In this document: positions 31,063 through 38,900 of the stretch, in pieces
How positions within the stretch are numbered: position 1 is the stretch's first letter
How the letters are laid out: each line of letters starts with the position of its first letter
Source of the DNA: Mycolicibacterium sp. P9-22
Lineage (GTDB): Bacteria; Actinomycetota; Actinomycetes; Mycobacteriales; Mycobacteriaceae
Length of the DNA: 64,000 nt
Direction: 5' to 3'
NCBI RefSeq assembly: GCF_008329585.1
Contig: NZ_NPKP01000001.1
Location: 682,001-746,000, forward strand
Translations under genes and position numbers: made by a program
Notes under the pieces: model-generated
Databases searched by the model: none
What the model was told of the DNA's origin: nothing
The model's input: the letters and a program-made list of their open reading frames with translations, nothing else

Positions 31063-31616
31063 TTTATCTCAGTCCTCAGGCCGACATTCATCTTCTCGGG
31101 TAAGGCGGCGTAAATGGCATCCTTTAGCCGATTCCCCGTAAGAAGGCCAAAGCGTCCGGCGATCGCTTCATAACGCCCTGCCACTGGCGACCACAAGGAG
31201 TCGCTCTTCAGCCGTTTGACAAGCTCGGCTCCTTGCTTCGTGAGCGCAAGCGCCACGGATCCGCGTTTACCAGGCGCGTACCTGATGAGACCTCGCCCGA
31301 CGAGTGCGCCGATCACGGGATAGTACTGGTCGTCCCACGGGCCGTATCGGAACTTTGTCATAGGGGAAGCGGTTATTCCGGGCTCAAATTCGTCATGGCG
31401 CGTTGAGGGCGGCGCGATGTCGAGCTCGGCCGCCACTTGATGTTCGAATTCTTGATAGCGTGCTAGGAAGTCGAGTTTCGCCAATTTTGTTAATCCATCG
31501 AGCTTTTTCGAAGTCCCAGGAATCTGCGAAACGGCATCAATTAGAATAAGTACACGTAGTTGTTGATGTCCAAGATCTTCGGCCCGTAAAATGATTGAAG
31601 ATGCCGATTCGATCAT
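31059..31616 (-). CDS. Small winged-helix-like protein (probable ABC-3C middle component)
   Basis: This 185-residue protein overlaps both neighbours by 4 bases (ATGA). It has an N-terminal helical region (LRVLILIDAV, LTKLAKLDFLARYQEFE) and a middle segment predicted as a winged helix, ending in a typical wing strand (ALVGRGLIRYAPGKRGSVALALTKQGAELVKRL, about residues 108-140). Position and size between an effector gene and an SMC-like ATPase gene match the middle component of ABC-three-component systems. The assignment rests on context and fold guess, not on a search. Confidence 0.6.
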   Translation of the reverse strand: MIESASSIILRAEDLGHQQLRVLILIDAVSQIPGTSKKLDGLTKLAKLDFLARYQEFEHQVAAELDIAPPSTRHDEFEPGITASPMTKFRYGPWDDQYYPVIGALVGRGLIRYAPGKRGSVALALTKQGAELVKRLKSDSLWSPVAGRYEAIAGRFGLLTGNRLKDAIYAALPEKMNVGLRTEIK

Positions 31617-33007
31617 GAGGCGCCGACAGTCTGCGGCACACCGACGCGGTTTGGAAATGCTAATTTCGCTTGGTCAATATCAAATGCTTCGCTGAACCAT
31701 ACCTGACACTGGCTGGCTAGATCACATACAAGTCCAAGTGCGAGTTCTTCGTCCATAGCGAACTGGCTGTCGGGAAAAGCGTCAGGGACCAAGGTAAGGC
31801 GAAGTTGTCGCCACATCGCCGGTCCGTATGTCGCAGATGTATTCTCAGCTGCGCACTCTTCTTGCACGCTGGAAGCAAGCACTAAGGCACGTGATTTTAG
31901 CTTTTCGAGTTTTGTCACCGCGTCGACTTCTGATGCCAGAATGTGGTGCTCACGTTCACGCCACCGTGCTGCAACTGCTTCGGCTGCGTGCGCAGTTGTC
32001 TCTTGGCAGCCAGCGTTGATTATCTTCGTAGCCAGCTGAGTCGGCGCGAGACTGTAGCCTCTCGCGACCGGGGTGAGGCCGGTGAGATGAGCTACCTCTA
32101 ACAACTCCGATAGGTCTTGAACTGTGATTGTCCGTTCCCGCACCTGCGACGCAAGCTCATCATCATTGGCCGATTGTTCGTGAATCTTCCTCGCAACAGC
32201 TGCTAACGCCTCTGTGGTGTGTTCGCCGCGGCCACGCATCCGGCGCCGAAAGAGGGAACCGAGCGCTTCCCAAAGTGCCAAGGCCGTAGTGGGCGGGCGA
32301 CCAATGGCTTGCAGAAACGGCGTTACGTACATACTTGGGGCAGCGCTCGCCAAAATATGACGATGCGGCCGCGCGCAGTCAAACGTCAACATCCCCAAAA
32401 AGCGGCGGACAGCCCCAAGCAGCTTTGCATTAGGACTTGTGCCATCGTCAGACCAGTGCGCGGTTTCTTTGGTCTCGGCAAGGACTTTAAGAATGCGGGT
32501 TGACGTCGCAGCAAGTAAGTCGTGCTGCTTGCTGGACAACGGGCCGACAGGGCAAGAACGTAGATAATGTGCAAATGCCCGAAGTTTTGCCTCGTCGCCT
32601 GTGCCAAGGTCGGCATTCGTTACGAGGCGCGCCTGAGCCGCTTCGGACAGAGCCGCCCACCGGTCGAAAAGGTGAGCAATTCCCCCAGCTTTGAAGATCT
32701 TCGCGAACGTCCAGTTGCCTTGGCTGAGGTCGCGATGCTTGACACTGACGAGTTGAATCGTGTCGTCTACGCATAGAATAAAATCTTCGTGATGTTCGCA
32801 GATGACGTAGATGCCGCAGGATTGGTCTAGCTGACCTGACGAGGCGTCGGCGACTGTAGCTATGAAATCGACGGCGGCAATTAGGGCCTGCCAGTCATAT
32901 CGGTCTGCGGTTGCCGCGCCAGCATCGTCCGGCGGAGAAACCAACAGGACGTTCGGTGTTGTCAAACGGGTTCCTCGTCTACTGCCGATGGTGTCAGCTA
33001 GCGACAC
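31613..33007 (-). CDS. Nuclease-like effector (possible PD-(D/E)XK / DUF4297-like N-terminus)
   Basis: This 464-residue protein is first of the three-gene operon. Residues 36-110 look like a restriction-endonuclease-like domain: DRYDWQALIAAVDFI, then acidic EHHED (71-75), then IQLVSVKHRD (84-93). The E/D...QxxSVKxR spacing recalls DUF4297 nucleases such as the Cap4 N-terminus. The remaining 350 residues are helical with no motif I know, and could be the ABC-3C C-terminal domain. The likely role is cleavage of invading DNA when licensed by the ATPase. Codon use is AT-richer than in core genes. The nuclease call is inference. Confidence 0.55.
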   Translation of the reverse strand: MSLADTIGSRRGTRLTTPNVLLVSPPDDAGAATADRYDWQALIAAVDFIATVADASSGQLDQSCGIYVICEHHEDFILCVDDTIQLVSVKHRDLSQGNWTFAKIFKAGGIAHLFDRWAALSEAAQARLVTNADLGTGDEAKLRAFAHYLRSCPVGPLSSKQHDLLAATSTRILKVLAETKETAHWSDDGTSPNAKLLGAVRRFLGMLTFDCARPHRHILASAAPSMYVTPFLQAIGRPPTTALALWEALGSLFRRRMRGRGEHTTEALAAVARKIHEQSANDDELASQVRERTITVQDLSELLEVAHLTGLTPVARGYSLAPTQLATKIINAGCQETTAHAAEAVAARWREREHHILASEVDAVTKLEKLKSRALVLASSVQEECAAENTSATYGPAMWRQLRLTLVPDAFPDSQFAMDEELALGLVCDLASQCQVWFSEAFDIDQAKLAFPNRVGVPQTVGAS

Positions 33008-33299
33008 GATACTGAGTGCTTGATCTAAGGAAAGACCTTAGTGGCGGTTGGCGCTGTCTGTGGGTAATGCGCCGCCAAGGCTGCCGTAGTGTCCGAACCG
33101 AGCCCTGGCTCAAGGGGTCTTCAGTCGATTCGGCTCACCTCGGCTGTTGTCTGGCGCCATCTTGGTCCGTGGACTGATTGAGGCGCCGGTGGCTATCCGA
33201 GCGACTTTCGGCAACGCCGGTCGGCTGGACGATGCGAGTCGCGCCGGAGTAGGACACGCGGAGTGTGGTTACAAGCAAGACCAGTCTGCGGTACCGCTA
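33008..33299. promoter_or_regulatory. Intergenic region between defence operon and integrase, with a short palindrome
   Basis: These 292 bases lie upstream of the nuclease-like gene and downstream of the integrase. CTAAGG at 33025-33030 and CCTTAG at 33036-33041 form a 6-5-6 inverted repeat 18 bases before the effector start, which may be an operator or part of the promoter. I see no gene here. Confidence 0.4.
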
Positions 33300-34697
33300 C
33301 TAACCGTTTGCCTTCTGTTCCTCACCGCCCCGCGACCGGCCCATCAACGCATCGCCGGCCGCAGCGAGCGCGTCGTCGTACACATGCCCGTACACCCGCA
33401 ACGTAATCGCCGGGTCGTGCCCCAGCCACTTGGCCGTCGCAGACGGGGTGGTTCCGCCGTCGAGCAGCATAGTGGCGGCGGTGTGTCGAACGTCGTGCAA
33501 CCGAATAACCGGAACCCCAGCATCTTTCGCTTGTCGCGAGAACTCCTTTGAGTAGGTCTCGGGTCGGATGGGGGAGCCGTCCTTGTTCACTGCAACGAGG
33601 CCGGTCTCGGGATACTGCGATCCCAGGGCGAGCCGTTCCTCTGCCTGGCGCAGTCTGAACGCGCGTAGCGCGCTCAGCACATCGTCGGGCATCGGAAGCG
33701 CTCGGCGCGACCGCTTCGACTTCGGGTCGCCGGTCATGGTGCCGCTGCCTGCCACCACCACGCGGCCTTGAGCGACCGACACTGTTCCCACTTCGAAGTC
33801 GACATCAGACCACCGAAGTCCGAGGATCTCCGACCGACGCAAACCTGCCAGCGTCAACAGCCAGCACGCAACAAGTCGATCATCGCGCACATGCTCGCGG
33901 AACTGGCCAGCCTGTTCTGGAGTCCAGCTGTCCATCTCGTGGTGGGAGACTCCTGGTCGCTTCACCAGCCGCGCGACGTTGCGGGAAACCAGCCCCTCTC
34001 TCATGGCATCGTCGAGTGCTGACGACAAGACGATGAGCATGGTCACAACCGTCCGGGCGCTCACCCGGCCGGGAACCTTCGGACGCTCGGGCTCGCTTGC
34101 CTGCGCTGCGACGTACCTCCCGCGTGCAGGCCGCAGCACCTCGCCGGATGCCACCAATCGATCTAGTGCTTTTATCCCGGGATTGCCTAGCGCAGTGAGT
34201 ATGTCGCCGTACTGCGCTCCTTCGGGATGTGCGCGCACTAGTGCCAGCACTTCGGCAGCGCGGCGCCCTCGCTTATCGCGCTGAGCCACCGGAGCGCCGT
34301 CCAGCCTCAGGGTAACCAGGGCGTCTACGTCAGAGGTCCGCAGTTGTTGGAGGCCCATCGTTCCGAGGTGGTCTATCACCGGTTTGAGTGAGTGTCGATA
34401 TCCCGCAGAGGTGTTTGGCCGGACATCGCGTCTGCTTTCCAGCCATGTGTTCAGGTAGTCGGCAACGGTGGTGCCATCTCTGCGGACGAATGTTCCAGCG
34501 GCAACCTCGGTCGTGATCTTGCGGTACTCCCGGCGTGCTTCGGCGAGTGTTGAGAAGGTGAAGCGCTGGCGCTCGCGTGTGCCGTCTGGTCGAGCGCCGA
34601 TGTCTACCTGGAAGGTGTAGCGGACGGCGCCGTTCTTGGCACTGCGTCGGGTGATCGGCTCGGAGCGCCGCGTGCGTTTGGAGTCGGCGGTGGTCAT
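33300..34697 (-). CDS. int: Tyrosine recombinase (integrase)
   Basis: This 465-residue integrase has an N-terminal arm-binding domain (residues about 20-75), a core-binding domain and a catalytic domain. Catalytic residues are visible: Arg in AGLRRSEILGLRW (about 287), Lys in DPKSKRSRR, His-Arg in LHDVRHTAA, His in WLGHD and the nucleophile Tyr in LRVYGH. The core-binding domain is interrupted by about 65 residues (134-200) that look like a winged helix. The start chosen has AGGAG seven bases upstream; an earlier start at 34748 adds 17 residues without a ribosome site. It catalyses integration and excision of this element. Confidence 0.92.
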   Translation of the reverse strand: MTTADSKRTRRSEPITRRSAKNGAVRYTFQVDIGARPDGTRERQRFTFSTLAEARREYRKITTEVAAGTFVRRDGTTVADYLNTWLESRRDVRPNTSAGYRHSLKPVIDHLGTMGLQQLRTSDVDALVTLRLDGAPVAQRDKRGRRAAEVLALVRAHPEGAQYGDILTALGNPGIKALDRLVASGEVLRPARGRYVAAQASEPERPKVPGRVSARTVVTMLIVLSSALDDAMREGLVSRNVARLVKRPGVSHHEMDSWTPEQAGQFREHVRDDRLVACWLLTLAGLRRSEILGLRWSDVDFEVGTVSVAQGRVVVAGSGTMTGDPKSKRSRRALPMPDDVLSALRAFRLRQAEERLALGSQYPETGLVAVNKDGSPIRPETYSKEFSRQAKDAGVPVIRLHDVRHTAATMLLDGGTTPSATAKWLGHDPAITLRVYGHVYDDALAAAGDALMGRSRGGEEQKANG

Positions 34698-34852
34698 TCT
34701 GGTCTCCTGCAGGTCCCGCTGTGCCGTAGGACGGCGTTGTAAAACCATGCTGCCTCAAGGCACCGACATTGCGCAGCGGCAACCGGCGATGGCGCCCAAA
34801 GTTCCAGCTCACCACGCTACGGCGATGCCTGTCGGGTGCCGCCCGACGGTGT

Positions 34853-35035
34853 TCACGACGCAACGAGCTGTTGTAGCTCGGCCGTGACGATGTAGACCCG
34901 TCCGCCAAGTCTGCGTACTGGCAATTCGCCGGATGCAGCGAGACGATAGGCCGCTGCGCGGCTGATGCCGAGTATGGCGGCTGCTCTCGGCACGGCCAGC
35001 AGCAGCGGCAGCCCGTCAAAAGCGTTGTTCTCCAA
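34853..35035 (-). CDS. xis: Excisionase-like helix-turn-helix protein
   Basis: This 60-residue MerR-like HTH_17 protein (VPRAAAILGISRAAAYRLAASGELPVRRLGGRVYI) is of the size and type used as recombination directionality factor or activator. A perfect GGAGGAGG lies eight bases before a TTG at 35035-35033, which decides the start; the open frame continues upstream to 35083. It lies 156 bp upstream of the integrase on the same strand, the usual arrangement for xis-int. Confidence 0.75.
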   Translation of the reverse strand: MENNAFDGLPLLLAVPRAAAILGISRAAAYRLAASGELPVRRLGGRVYIVTAELQQLVAS

Positions 35036-35216
35036 TTGATTCACCTCCTCCGAACAAACTTCGATGTTCGATGGCTGAATCAACGTCGCAGCAGTCCAAG
35101 ACCAAGAAATCCTGAATCGGCTCTCGCGAACAGATCACCAGGAGTACGGCCGGGACTACCTGGCTCCACACCACGGGCTCGCGGCTGGCCGCCGTGTCGT
35201 CGTGATGGTCCTCCAT
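35016..35216 (-). CDS. Possible small ORF upstream of xis
   Basis: A 66-codon frame overlaps the excisionase start. The first half has high GC at third positions, as in real genes here, and a hydrophobic core (VVPAVLLVICSREPIQDFLVLD). The ribosome site is weak and no family is recognised. It could be a translated leader of the xis-int unit or chance. The remainder, up to 35368, holds no other credible gene; the stretch contains a tandem TTCGATG repeat near 35061. Confidence 0.3.
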   Translation of the reverse strand: MEDHHDDTAASREPVVWSQVVPAVLLVICSREPIQDFLVLDCCDVDSAIEHRSLFGGGESIGEQRF

Positions 35217-35368
35217 TGCCTGACGGTAATTGCCATGGCGGGACGCGGTCCACCAGCAGAACGATATTTAAGGCGCTCGATGCCAAGATTCGTCGATGTC
35301 GCCGTCTGTCTCCGCGAGAGGAGAATTTAGATCGTTGGCAGGATTAGGTCGCAGGGTGCGGTGGAGAC

Positions 35369-35683
35369 CTAAGATTCGTAATCGACCTGCTCATACAGCT
35401 GCGTGCGCAGTACACGGTCAAGTGCTTGACGGCGTGCCTCCGCTAGTAATACGGTCCGCTCAGCGTGCTCAGGTGCGCGCCCACCCGACCTGCGGGTCCA
35501 CTCTTGGACGCTCCGATCGCCGATCGTGCCGGCCTCGGCGCACACCATCCAGGTGATCACTTCCGCCTCGTGGGAGATGAACGAGGAGCGCTGCGCATCA
35601 GTCCAGTCTTCGGGCAAGCCGAGCTCTGTGGAGTAGACCGTTTCGACGGCATTCAGGATCTTCGGGTCAGTCTTCAATGGCAT
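35369..35683 (-). CDS. Small hypothetical protein downstream of relaxase
   Basis: This 104-residue, largely helical, acidic protein (LNAVETVYSTELGLPEDWTDAQ, then EVITWMVCAEAG) lies 250 bp downstream of the relaxase gene on the same strand. I do not recognise it. The open frame extends into the relaxase region as a shadow, but composition becomes protein-like only from this ATG. Such small genes are common beside TraA on actinobacterial elements. The 250-bp gap to the relaxase holds nothing I can support. Confidence 0.55.
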   Translation of the reverse strand: MPLKTDPKILNAVETVYSTELGLPEDWTDAQRSSFISHEAEVITWMVCAEAGTIGDRSVQEWTRRSGGRAPEHAERTVLLAEARRQALDRVLRTQLYEQVDYES

Positions 35684-35933
35684 GGATTCGAAGGTGCAGG
35701 CGTGGACTCGCCTGGTCATCCCTGTTCGCAATGACCTACTCATCGAGCGGTCCAAGGCCGTGCAATGACCATATTGAACGATGCTGGCATCGTAGGCCTC
35801 CTGCGAACGCTGAGAAGAACGAGTGCTCGCCACCAACGGTACTCGCTGGGTCGCGATTAACTGGAGAATTTCTCTGCGACAGGCCGATCGCGTTCGCCGC
35901 ACCACCAAAGCCTGCACGGGGGGACGCGATCCG

Positions 35934-38900
35934 TCAGTCGTCGATGTCGGCCCCCCGCGACAGGTGCTGTTCACCGTGTGAGCGCTCGTTCCAGCGCAGT
36001 GTGCGGTGTAGTCGGTGGGCGGTGCGGATGGCGCGTGTTGCAGTGTCGTAGTGGGTGAGTAGCTGTGGCCAGGGTTGGTTGAGGTGGGTGCGTCCCAGGC
36101 GGTCGGCAATGGTGATTGCGGGGGTGGGCGTGCTGTGAGGGTCTGGGGGACGGGTTTGGTTGGCGGTGAGGTTGATGGTCCAGGGCAGCGTGTTGGCCAG
36201 TAGGTGCAGTGCGGGGCTGGCGGGCCCAGTGTTGCGGTCTGCTGGGTCGAGGATGATGGCTCTGGCGGGGTTGGTGGTGATGTGGTTGGTGATGGCAGCG
36301 AGGTCTTCGGGGTTGGTTGCGGCGGGGCTATCGATGATGACGATGGGTTCTGGTCCCATGAGCCATAGCTGTTCGGCGAGGTCGTGGTAGTCGATGGTGA
36401 GACTGATGTCGGCGAGTTCGGTAGCTTGTGCGGTTGTTGCGGCATCGTCGGTTGCCGCTAGCCACAGTACTTTTCGTCGGTCGGCATTGGCGGCGGCGCG
36501 CAGTGCCTGTAGTGCTGCGATGGTGTCAGGGTCGGTGCTGTCGGCGTAGGCGTACCCGAGTCGATAGGGCTGCGCGGCGAGCGCTGTGAGCCCGGTGGCG
36601 ATGGCCGGGTTGTGCTCGTTGAGGGCTGTTTCGGGGATGGTCAGGGGCGCTCGTGTGGTGGCGAGGTGGCGCGCGGTTTGCAGCAAGGCGAGTTCTGAGT
36701 GTGCGGAGTCCAGCAGTTGTTGGAGTGTGTCGGCGGCATGGGTTTGGGCGTAGGCGAACGCGTGGGCGATCTCTTTTTCGGCGCGGGCAAGTCTGTGCTG
36801 CAGGGCTTGTCGGCGTGCGCGCAGCGCGTTGAGGGTGGCGAGGTCTGCGCGTTCGGCGTCCCCGCGTGCGGCGATGAGGTCGCGCTCGGTGACGATCTTG
36901 TCGGCGCCGCCGGCGGCCGCCGCGCGGGCAGCCTGGACGTCGGCGAGGGCCTGCTCGAACTGTTGTGAGGGCGGCTGGTCGGGGAGCAGGTCGGTGTAGA
37001 GGGTGATCTGTTGGCGGGCGGAGGCGATATCGAGTTCATCAGTGTCGGGGTCGGACTGCAGGGCCACCAGGTGTTTGCGGGCGTGCTCGACCAGCAGCAG
37101 GCTTTCGTTGTAGGCGTGGTCGGCGTCTACCCACTGCGCCATCACGTCGACGACCGCGTGGGCGTAGGGGCGATCGGCATCGATGCGCTGGCGCATGCGC
37201 AGCAGGTCGTCGGCGGCGGCGCGCATGGCGGGGCCGTTGCCGGCGGCGACCTCGGGTTTGAGGGTGTCGACGGTGTGGCAGACGGTCTGGTATTCCTCGC
37301 GCATGGCGGTGAAATGCTCCATGGTGATGGGGAATTCGCGGGGCGGGCGGGTGGTTGTGAAGTGCTCGAATTGCAATCCCTGGTCGTAGTGCAGGACGGG
37401 TTGTTCGGTGGGCTGGCTGGTATCGACGTGGTCGAACGGTGCGTGTATGTCGGGGTGTTCGGGGTCGGGTGGGAAGAGAGATTCGTCGTCGGGATCGGGC
37501 GGGGCGGGGATGTCGTTCAGGTCGCCGCCGAGGTCGGTGTGGAGGCGGTGGGTGTAGGCGTCGACGGTGTAGGTGATCAGGCGGGCGTAGTCACCGGGCG
37601 GGATCGAGTGGTCCTCGTTGAGGTTGTCGGCGAGGTGTTCTGCGGCGAGCTGGAGCAGGTCCCGAGGTGTCCAGGTGTGGGGGTCGGCGGCGTTGATCGC
37701 GGCGACCAGGGCGGGCCAGGCGAGGTCGGCGGCGATGGTTTCGGCGAGCGCGGTCCCGAAGACGGTGTCGAGGTCGGTGATCCAGGAGGGGCGGAGCCGC
37801 GAGTGGCCGGTGGCCAGGGTAGTGGTGGGTGAGAGGGCGCCGATGATGCGCCACCACAGTGCGGCGGCGGGTTGTTCGTCGGGTAGCGGTTTGAGTTGGG
37901 CGGCGGTGGTGATGATCTGGCGGAGATCTGGGGTTGCGCGGCTGGCTTGAGCGAGTTTGGCGGCGAGTTGGGGCCAGTAGGCATCGGCGCGTAGGCGTGG
38001 GTCGATGGTGTCGATGAGGTTGTTCCAACGGGTGGTGTCGGCGCTGTGGCGGCCGATGTCGGCGGCGGCCTGGCGTTGCAGCGGGGCCTGCACACCGCGG
38101 GTGCGCACCGGGAACTGGCGGGCACCGGTGATGCGGGTGTCGGCTTCGGAGACGCCGGTGGCGGCGCGGAACACCGCGATTTCTGCGGTGAGCACGTGGT
38201 TCACCGTGATCAGGGGGCGTGCCCAGGCGGGTGCGGTGGCGTTGGTCCAGCCGCGTGCGCGTTCGCGGATCTCGTCGGCCAGGTCCTCGACCAGCTTCTC
38301 GCGGCGGGCCAGATAGCCGCCCCATTGCGGGTCGTCGGCCAGCGCCTGCGGAACGGCGGGTAGCCAGCGCAGCACCCCGATGCCGGAGGAATGCGTGCCG
38401 GCGGGGTCGATGCGGTGATCGAGCACCGCGGCGGGGTCCGCGGCGTCGGAGACGCTGCCCTTGGCCAGCGCCTCGCTCAGCAGCTCGCGCGGGTCAGCCC
38501 CACGCAGGGCCAGGACGGACAGGTTGCGGCGCAGCACCGGCCAGGCCTCACGCTGGCTCAACTGCGGGATCACCGCGTCGGCAATCCCGTCGAGCCGATC
38601 ACGGGCACCGACGCCGAGACGGTTCTCCGCGGCGGCACCGAGCGCGTCGTAGTACATATCGGCCGCCGCCTGCAGACGCATGGCGGGGTCGGCGGCCTGG
38701 CGGGCGGCGGTGGTCGCCGAGACCTGCGCGCCGTCGCGGGCCAAGATCCTGGTCAGCACGTCGACCGCGGTTTCGGGGTGGGTGGCCTTGGGGGAGAGCA
38801 GTCGGTGCGGGTCGCCCTCGGCTGTGGACAGGTAGAGGTGGTTTTCGTCGGTGCCGCGGGTGAGCGCGACGTAGAGGTGCTGACGGGTCAGCATGTCGGA

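Noticed and set aside
35460..35485. GCGCGCCCACC resembling the tRNA-Val 3' end, as possible right attachment site
   Set aside because: Only a short GC-rich match; the preceding T-arm sequence is absent.
35684..36445. Upstream part of the 358-codon frame on the minus strand
   Set aside because: It is a shadow of the relaxase gene in another frame; only the last 104 codons (35369-35683) look like a protein.
37011..37832. 273-codon plus-strand frame inside traA
   Set aside because: Glycine/valine-rich antisense frame, no start signal.
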